Part shown: piece by piece, positions 35,693 to 40,280 of the stretch
Position numbering within the stretch: the stretch's first letter is position 1
Layout: every line of letters starts with the position of its first letter
Source: an uncultured Chlorobiaceae bacterium
Lineage (GTDB): Bacteria > Bacteroidota > Chlorobiia > Chlorobiales > Chlorobiaceae
Reading direction: 5' to 3'
Length of the DNA: 40,280 nt
NCBI GenBank assembly: GCA_903824295.1
Contig: CAIJWE010000014.1
Location: forward strand, 1 to 40,280
Position numbers and translations under genes: made by a program
Notes under the pieces: model-generated
Seen by the model: only the letters and a program-made list of their open reading frames with translations
The model's database searches: none
What the model was told of the DNA's origin: nothing

Positions 35693-36595
35693 TCAAAATC
35701 CGTTTTCTCTCAACAAGAAATCTGCAAGGTCAAGCCCTGCAGCTCGATCTTCTTCAGTTGCCCGACGTTCGAGAATGTCACTGACGGTAACGCTCTGCAT
35801 CCCCTTCACGATATCCCGCCATTTTTCATAAGCTCCCAAATCAGGAAAGAGCACAACCCTGCGACCTTGTACCGCTTTCAGCTTTTCCCTGTTGAGATTG
35901 TTCTTTCCCGCAGTGGCAAGCCAAAGGAACTCAGGCATGTGCCCCGCTGCAACAATTGCCGTTTTTTCACTTTCAACAACCGCCACCGGCCTCACCTGAT
36001 CTACTGAAAGCAAGTGCTCACCAAACAAGCATTGATGCAAGTGGTAAGGCTCCAACTTCATCACTTTATGAACCCATTGGATATGATTAAGGGGTTCCTT
36101 CACCCTGCGCCCCGTAGAGCTGTCGTAGAGCATCACTTTTCCCGCCCTGATACGTCCGCCCTTGTCGATCTGCCAAAAGACAGAGGAACCTGGCCAGTGC
36201 TTGGATGTGCCGACCTGATACGCCGCTGTAAGCTCGAAAGCCTTTCGGCCTCCAAACACGCCATGCAACCACCGGCAAAAATTGTTCTGTTCGTAATTCC
36301 TCAAACTCGCTTGCATGAGTGCCGCATCAATAAAAGAAGGTTCCGGCTCCTGTACTGGCTCCCGCTTTCTGGCAGGTGTCACCACGCTACCGAAAGGGTT
36401 CTTGCCAGTCAACAGGAAATGTTCCTTCGGGGTGAGGTGATACCCGCATGAATCCTCACGATCACAACGACCGACAATATCAGCGATCTGCTCGCCGGTT
36501 TCGGTGTCCACGTAGGGAACAAAGCGCATCTTCTTGCAGGCTGGGCAGGCATATTTCAACCCGCCCTTTTCGAGTTCAAAACGAAATTCTGCCAT
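35693..36595 (-). CDS. Zinc-finger/Toprim primase-like protein
   Basis: A 300-residue product. The N-terminus has a zinc-ribbon-like pattern (YACPACKKM, then GRCDREDSCGYH), as in DnaG-type and Bacteroidetes/Chlorobi mobile-element primases (DUF6371-like). The C-terminal half has Toprim features: VAVVESEKTAIVAA (catalytic Glu) and VVLFPDLGAYEKWRD, where the usual DxD is reduced to a single Asp. The ATG overlaps the ATPase stop (TAATG), so primase-like protein and ATPase are made as a pair. I infer a role in replication of the element. Confidence 0.65.
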   Translation of the reverse strand: MAEFRFELEKGGLKYACPACKKMRFVPYVDTETGEQIADIVGRCDREDSCGYHLTPKEHFLLTGKNPFGSVVTPARKREPVQEPEPSFIDAALMQASLRNYEQNNFCRWLHGVFGGRKAFELTAAYQVGTSKHWPGSSVFWQIDKGGRIRAGKVMLYDSSTGRRVKEPLNHIQWVHKVMKLEPYHLHQCLFGEHLLSVDQVRPVAVVESEKTAIVAAGHMPEFLWLATAGKNNLNREKLKAVQGRRVVLFPDLGAYEKWRDIVKGMQSVTVSDILERRATEEDRAAGLDLADFLLRENGF

Positions 36596-38484
36596 TAAAA
36601 CGGCCTCCCGTCATCGGCTAATTCGCTCGACTTTTTTTCTTTTGAGATGGTTTTGGCTGAATCATGTACGCAACGTACACCATGTACACCAGCTTTTTTA
36701 ATTGTGACGGTACGGCCTTTCTTGTTTTGCTGCTTACCCCGCTCAGGCAAAACAAGAACATCCGCCTCTTGAAGTGCTGGAATATTCCGTTTCAGTGCAT
36801 TGGATAAGCCTTTTTCAGACTTCGGCCATCCCTCACTATCACCGCCTTTGTGAGGAGTCAGTTTATCAAGCAACTCCTTGTACGTGCCATGAAAAACAGT
36901 ATCAAACGCTGACTCTTCCGCCATCTCAAGAATTGCCGACGCTACCGGGGAACTCTCAATCGACCTGATAACAGAATCTTTTCGGTTTTCATTATAGAGG
37001 TCAGTGAACGCCCCAGCCTCGTAGCTCATGCTTTGCGCCATCGCCTCACCAAGCCTGCAAAAATCAACCATTCGTTCACGCCCTGACGTTTTGACCTCCG
37101 GCAATTTTGCCAACGTCTTGACAAACAAATCAAGCAACCCGCCAAAAATCTCAGGCAGTGCGGCATCAAAGCCTTTCTGCAAATCACCCTCGCACAAATA
37201 CCGCTCAACACGTGGTAATTCAAGATGGATTGACCTCTCCGTCAAATCTTGTGCGGTAATCAGCGACGGAATACCGTTTATAACAATCGGCCTCTTTACC
37301 TCAATGAGAAACTCTTCACCGTTTGTGAAAAGTGCTCGACCACCCGCGCCTCCGCCCGTCGCTATTGTGCAAAAGGCGTCTTGCCATTTCGCTGGCAGGT
37401 AAGAGAGATTTTCATAGGCAACCATGTGATTGTTTCCTGCGCAAACGAAGATATCCTCAACGTTTTTGGGTGCGGGTCTCAAGTTTGACGTGGACGGGTC
37501 AACCAATGTTCTCAACTGGCTTTCTGTCGTACTCTTCGCTGAACCCATAACCCCGTTCAGTTCCAAAACAGGGAAAGGAGTATCCACCCTGTAGCACTCA
37601 AGCAACCATGCAAGAACCAAAAGCCTGTATTCTTCAGGGATATTGCAGAATTCCCATAGCTTATTGACATCACCCCCATCGACCGGCTCAGGGAGTGCCA
37701 CTGACGAAGAGGGCTTCCAAAATTTCACCGGGGATTTATCCACCATTCGCCACCCGGTAGGCGTGATTTCAACAACCCGGTTTTTCTCATCACCCATGAA
37801 CAAATAATAAGCTCCGGTTTCCTCGTGCTTTGCTGCGCGCATGAAAACCCGCTCTGACTTTCCTTCGAACTTACAAAGCCCTGACAGAGTGCAGCTTGCC
37901 TGTTTTATTGCGCCCTCACTTGCTGACGAATGCCCGGAATCTTTGTAATAGGCAAAACTCAACCACTCCGAAAAATCCATACTTCCAACCTTGAGTGTGA
38001 CGTTATCGCCTGTTATCGTGACAAATGCATCTCGCGCATTTTTATCGTAGAACAATTCACAACGATCAACCACAAGCTTAATCAGTGCTGCCGCAACGTT
38101 TCTTTCCCCGCCGATCTCGCTGTCCGGCCTTGTTGCGTCGTCAATCTCAGAGAGTAAAACCCCGCTTGGTTTCTCTCGCTTGATCTTCACCCGGCAACGT
38201 ATCCAGACCTCATCATCTACCTCCCGGATGAACTTCGCTGCATCAGTAAACTCCGTACTGGCATAAAGTCCAGGGTTTTCTTTGGCCCTTTCAATGATAC
38301 TCTCTACTGTCGCAAGATGCTTTTCAAGCTCTATCTTGTCGATTTCTTGCGTGTTTTCTTGCTGGTGTACATGGTGTACGTTGTGTACATCATTTCGCTC
38401 GTTTTGGCTGGAAAGAAAAAAAGTGCTGTCCACCGCCGCCGAGTTTTCAGCCTCGGCCCTGACTTCATCAATGATGCTTTTCAT
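36595..38484 (-). CDS. P-loop replicative helicase-like ATPase of a mobile element
   Basis: A 629-residue product. It has a Walker A variant ELNGVMGSAKSTTESQLRTLVDPS (about residue 305), a Walker B-like stretch HMVAYENLS, then CTIATGGGAGGRALFTNGEE and RPIVINGIPSLITAQDLTERSIHLELP. This series is shared with ATPases that accompany primases in phages and integrated elements. The N-terminal ~230 residues and the C-terminal basic winged-helix-like part are less clear. Near both termini lie His/Val repeats (VHNVHHVH and VHGVRCVH), which are encoded by a near-perfect 30-bp inverted repeat. It is coupled at both ends to neighbouring frames. Confidence 0.7.
   Translation of the reverse strand: MKSIIDEVRAEAENSAAVDSTFFLSSQNERNDVHNVHHVHQQENTQEIDKIELEKHLATVESIIERAKENPGLYASTEFTDAAKFIREVDDEVWIRCRVKIKREKPSGVLLSEIDDATRPDSEIGGERNVAAALIKLVVDRCELFYDKNARDAFVTITGDNVTLKVGSMDFSEWLSFAYYKDSGHSSASEGAIKQASCTLSGLCKFEGKSERVFMRAAKHEETGAYYLFMGDEKNRVVEITPTGWRMVDKSPVKFWKPSSSVALPEPVDGGDVNKLWEFCNIPEEYRLLVLAWLLECYRVDTPFPVLELNGVMGSAKSTTESQLRTLVDPSTSNLRPAPKNVEDIFVCAGNNHMVAYENLSYLPAKWQDAFCTIATGGGAGGRALFTNGEEFLIEVKRPIVINGIPSLITAQDLTERSIHLELPRVERYLCEGDLQKGFDAALPEIFGGLLDLFVKTLAKLPEVKTSGRERMVDFCRLGEAMAQSMSYEAGAFTDLYNENRKDSVIRSIESSPVASAILEMAEESAFDTVFHGTYKELLDKLTPHKGGDSEGWPKSEKGLSNALKRNIPALQEADVLVLPERGKQQNKKGRTVTIKKAGVHGVRCVHDSAKTISKEKKSSELADDGRPF
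36664..36693 (-). repeat. Left arm of 30-bp inverted repeat inside the ATPase gene
   Basis: This arm lies in the 3' part of the ATPase gene. Its reverse complement matches 38361-38390 at 29 of 30 bases. Each arm holds three TGTAC-containing units spaced 9 bases apart (GGTGTACAT, GGTGTACGT, TG(C/T)GTACAT). Confidence 0.85.
38361..38390 (+). repeat. Right arm of 30-bp inverted repeat inside the ATPase gene
   Basis: This is the partner of 36664-36693, in the 5' part of the gene. It encodes the VHNVHHVHQQ stretch on the minus strand. Both arms are in the same reading register relative to the 9-bp unit, so the repeat is visible in protein as well as DNA. Confidence 0.85.
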
Positions 38485-38603
38485 AATCCCACCGCCTTGA
38501 ACATCGCCGCGACCGCAACGAGTAAAGCCCTCAATCTGTCAATCAAGCCATCAGGGAACCGCAAGGCTGGCTCTTTGCTGGGTGTGTGCTGTGAGTTCAT
38601 CAT
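38481..38603 (-). CDS. 40-residue protein coupled to the ATPase gene
   Basis: ATG 38603 (or the adjoining ATG 38600) opens 40 codons: a polar start (NSQHTPSKEPALRF), then an amphipathic or hydrophobic helix (LIDRLRALLVAVAAMFKAVGL). The start overlaps the stop of the 92-residue gene (ATGA) and its own stop overlaps the ATPase ATG (ATGA). Double coupling argues that it is translated. The function is unknown. Confidence 0.55.
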   Translation of the reverse strand: MMNSQHTPSKEPALRFPDGLIDRLRALLVAVAAMFKAVGL

Positions 38604-38878
38604 TTTGCACCATCCCTCTCAGAGCGAACCATGAGCTTTCCATTTCTTCCTACAAAATAAGAGTAACGAATGCAGGCAGGCCAACCCTTGAGAGTAACAA
38701 AGCAATCACCTATTGCCCGCTGTGCTTTCTTTATGTAAGCATCAACATTGAAAGGTTGGTTATCTCGGCAACCTCCCCTATATTGGAGCTGTGAGCAATG
38801 CCCATTGTTCGCGCCCAATAAAAGCCCGTTCTTGCCCCGCTGCTGCCCGCTCCGGGGCTTTTTATTGTCCGGTCTCAT
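38600..38878 (-). CDS. Small basic protein of the element (unknown function)
   Basis: A 92-residue, Lys/Arg-rich product. The C-terminal half (AYIKKAQRAIGDCFVTLKG, IRYSYFVGRNGKLMVRSER) looks like a compact alpha/beta fold. I do not recognise it. The ATG overlaps the HTH gene stop (ATGA). Confidence 0.55.
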   Translation of the reverse strand: MRPDNKKPRSGQQRGKNGLLLGANNGHCSQLQYRGGCRDNQPFNVDAYIKKAQRAIGDCFVTLKGWPACIRYSYFVGRNGKLMVRSERDGAK

Positions 38879-39153
38879 GCTTGCCCCTCCACTGTCTGAA
38901 CGGCTTCATGTGCGCTACCTGTCGCCATGTAACGATCAATTTCCGCCGGGTCGAACACTAATTTTCCAAAGGGTGAACGCCTGCCGGGAAAGGTGTCCGG
39001 CTGTGTGCTTTTTTTCTTGTAGAGTGTGGCGCGTGCAATCTTCAGCCCGTGAACTTCTTGGAAATACTGAATCGCGCCTTCTGTGGATAGGGTTTTTTGT
39101 TGCCGGTGCTGAATCGCCGGTGCTGCCTGTGGTGTGGTGGTGGTGGTCTGCAT
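38875..39153 (-). CDS. AlpA/MerR-type helix-turn-helix regulator or excisionase-like protein
   Basis: A 92-residue DNA-binding protein. After a Thr/Gln-rich N-terminus comes LSTEGAIQYFQEVHGLKIARATLYKKK, a helix-turn-helix, then a wing-like LVFDPAEIDRYM as in AlpA/excisionase-type HTH proteins of prophages and integrated elements. It heads a chain of ATGA-coupled genes and has a nested inverted repeat directly before its ATG, so autoregulation is likely. Confidence 0.75.
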   Translation of the reverse strand: MQTTTTTPQAAPAIQHRQQKTLSTEGAIQYFQEVHGLKIARATLYKKKSTQPDTFPGRRSPFGKLVFDPAEIDRYMATGSAHEAVQTVEGQA

Positions 39154-39154
39154 G

Positions 39155-39202
39155 GTAGAATAGTTTTTCTTGAAAGGGTAATTCCTTTCAGCTCTATTCT
39201 AC
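39155..39202 (-). promoter_or_regulatory. Nested inverted repeat upstream of the HTH gene (operator or leader hairpin)
   Basis: The outer arms GTAGAATAG (39155-39163) and CTATTCTAC (39194-39202) are perfect 9-mers. Inside them TGAAAGG and CCTTTCA form a second stem. The right end of the structure is 1-2 bases from the HTH start codon at 39153, so folding or protein binding would block ribosome access. Confidence 0.6.
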
Positions 39203-39248
39203 ATCATGCTTTAACGGGAAAAGAGAATTGATAATTGAAATCAATTCT

Positions 39249-40070
39249 TCAATTCTTATTCAATTTTCGGTAAAGGGCTTTTGCTTTAGAAATCCCTTGT
39301 TCCGGGTTTTTTACAGGCTTCACGAAATCAGCTTTCCACCTGTCACGGAAACAGTAAAAAGACGAATCACCCTTATTTGTCGCAAGGAATGCCGTTCGTG
39401 TGGTTTCTGGTAGTTCACAAATCTTTGAATAACAAAAGCCAACAAAGCCGCCGGGTATGCTGTCCTGCCTCGCTTCCTGATCTCCCGCCGGGGCTGCGGT
39501 CTGCTTCGGCTGATATGGCTTCAGTTGCGCATCTCGAAGCCATTCGTTTGTTTTTAACAGAATCGTGTATGCCTTGATCTTTTCGGTATCGCTACCATGA
39601 AGACCAAAGTATGCGTTTTCAGAATGCTGCTTTATAAATTCACCGGCCCATATTTTTTGAGTGGGTTCACTTGCTGCCCGCTCATACTCTGAACTATGTA
39701 TGAGCGCCTCGCTGCCCTGTGAAGCCATCAAAAGCGTACTTACACCTGTAAGTAAAGGCTCTTTTAAATACTCCCTGAATGTATCGAGTGGGGTGTTGCA
39801 ACCTGTCTCCGCCGGGATTCTCAAGCACTCTATTTGCAATTCTTCCTTATCAACTTCCTCAAGTAAAGACTGCCGATATTGTTGGAGTTTTAAAAGTTCG
39901 TCTTTGCTTGATACAGTTTGCCCGTTAATCTTATCCGGTATGTTTTTAATCGCTTCCCGTTTTTTTGCTAAGTGCTGAAACTGTGCATCACACCATTTCA
40001 TAGCAGTTACGCACACCTTAAAACGGATATCGCCATCTGTAACCTGATACTCTTTGTAAATTTCGCCCAT
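39249..40070 (-). CDS. Element protein with coiled coil, unknown function
   Basis: A 273-residue product from ATG 40070. The first third is charged and helical (AKKREAIKNIPDKINGQTVS..LLKLQQYRQSLLEEVDKEELQIECLRIP), likely a coiled coil. The middle is EYLKEPLLTGVSTLLMASQ and IWAGEFIKQHSENAYFGLHG. The C-terminus is basic (DRWKADFVKPVKNPEQGISK). No known motif is seen. It is the first gene after the right inverted-repeat copy and may be the first gene of the operon. The 95-base gap to the HTH gene contains the HTH operator. Confidence 0.6.
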   Translation of the reverse strand: MGEIYKEYQVTDGDIRFKVCVTAMKWCDAQFQHLAKKREAIKNIPDKINGQTVSSKDELLKLQQYRQSLLEEVDKEELQIECLRIPAETGCNTPLDTFREYLKEPLLTGVSTLLMASQGSEALIHSSEYERAASEPTQKIWAGEFIKQHSENAYFGLHGSDTEKIKAYTILLKTNEWLRDAQLKPYQPKQTAAPAGDQEARQDSIPGGFVGFCYSKICELPETTRTAFLATNKGDSSFYCFRDRWKADFVKPVKNPEQGISKAKALYRKLNKN

Positions 40071-40117
40071 TGTCTGCCCTTGTTATAATGAATCTGCCCG
40101 ATTCTTGCCCAGGTACT

Positions 40118-40137
40118 AAATGCAGGGAAATGCAGGG
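40118..40137. repeat. Tandem 10-bp repeat AAATGCAGGG x2
   Basis: Two perfect adjoining copies (40118-40127, 40128-40137), which share ATGCA with the 9-bp units at 40182-40210. They lie in the upstream region of the 273-residue gene. Confidence 0.7.
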
Positions 40138-40181
40138 TGCTTTTCCAAACTGCGCCCTGCAATGCCCGCCCCTGTTGAATA

Positions 40182-40280
40182 ATGTAGCAAATGCAGTAAA
40201 TGCACCTTTTTGAAAAGGTAAAATATTTTACCACTAAAAGCCCTCTCTTTCCCTTTCTTCTTTACTCTTAACTTTTCGGA
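40182..40280 (-). repeat. Right copy of the ~100-bp inverted repeat, with palindrome
   Basis: The 29-base core (40182-40210) matches the left copy at 27 of 29 bases; the distal block (40269-40280) matches 12 of 12. Between them lie a perfect 7-bp hairpin (ACCTTTT-TG-AAAAGGT, 40204-40219) and a perfect 16-bp palindrome GGTAAAATATTTTACC (40217-40232). In the left copy both are degenerate. The match reaches the last base of the window, so the repeat probably extends further. Confidence 0.75.

Noticed and set aside
36664-38390. Invertible DNA switch made by the 30-bp inverted repeat
   Set aside because: Inversion would turn the core of the ATPase gene around and destroy it, and no recombinase gene is seen; paired binding sites are more likely.

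Overview
The window comes from a green sulfur bacterium (Chlorobi; Chlorobium/Pelodictyon type). The clearest marker is a 74-residue chlorosome envelope protein of the CsmB/CsmF family at 4285-4509, a family confined to chlorosome-bearing organisms. The rest of the core fits: AcnB (reductive TCA cycle), BshA (a bacillithiol-type thiol), pyruvoyl-dependent arginine decarboxylase, and NAD synthesis from aspartate. I cannot name the species.

Layout. (1) 1-3804 is a decaying defence island on the minus strand: an N-terminal cas10/csm1 HD fragment, a membrane-anchored CARF protein, a beta-class DNA methyltransferase, and the frameshifted nuclease/helical-repeat gene that precedes it. (2) 4180-4580 holds the chlorosome gene with its own promoter, 5' hairpin and a bidirectional terminator. 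(3) 4572-10776 (minus) holds a hybrid GAF/PAS histidine kinase coupled to a pentapeptide-repeat membrane protein, a secreted zinc phospholipase C-like protein, nadA and a GroES-like paralogue. (4) 10856-17952 (plus) holds mreC-mreD-mrdA for cell shape, coupled to an FAD-linked oxidase, then smpB, tyrS and pdaD. (5) 18120-24385 holds a DedA protein, nadB, nadE, an EnvC-like amidase activator and murA. (6) 24467-25996 is a tRNA cluster (Met/Ile2-CAT, Glu-CTC, Arg-ACG, Gln-CTG) with a wrecked AEC permease between the last two tRNAs, followed by an Ala/Pro-rich lipoprotein gene broken in a poly-A tract. (7) 26049-33618 holds acnB, hisD-queA, mreB and bshA.

(8) 33619-40280 is an accessory element unlike the core. 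It has about 1 kb of repeat-rich non-coding DNA followed by a tightly coupled minus-strand operon: a coiled-coil protein of unknown function, an AlpA-like HTH regulator, two small proteins, a P-loop helicase-like ATPase, a zinc-finger/Toprim primase-like protein and three small phage-type ORFs. The block is bracketed by a diverged ~100-bp inverted repeat carrying 9-bp iteron-like units. The right copy runs off the window end. The ATPase gene carries a 30-bp inverted repeat (29/30 identical) near its two ends. This looks like a replication module of an integrated plasmid or phage satellite; no integrase, capsid or relaxase gene is visible here.

The most novel material is the repeat architecture of the element. 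Next come the membrane-CARF gene beside a truncated cas10, and the two frameshifted genes (restriction-like nuclease and lipoprotein).
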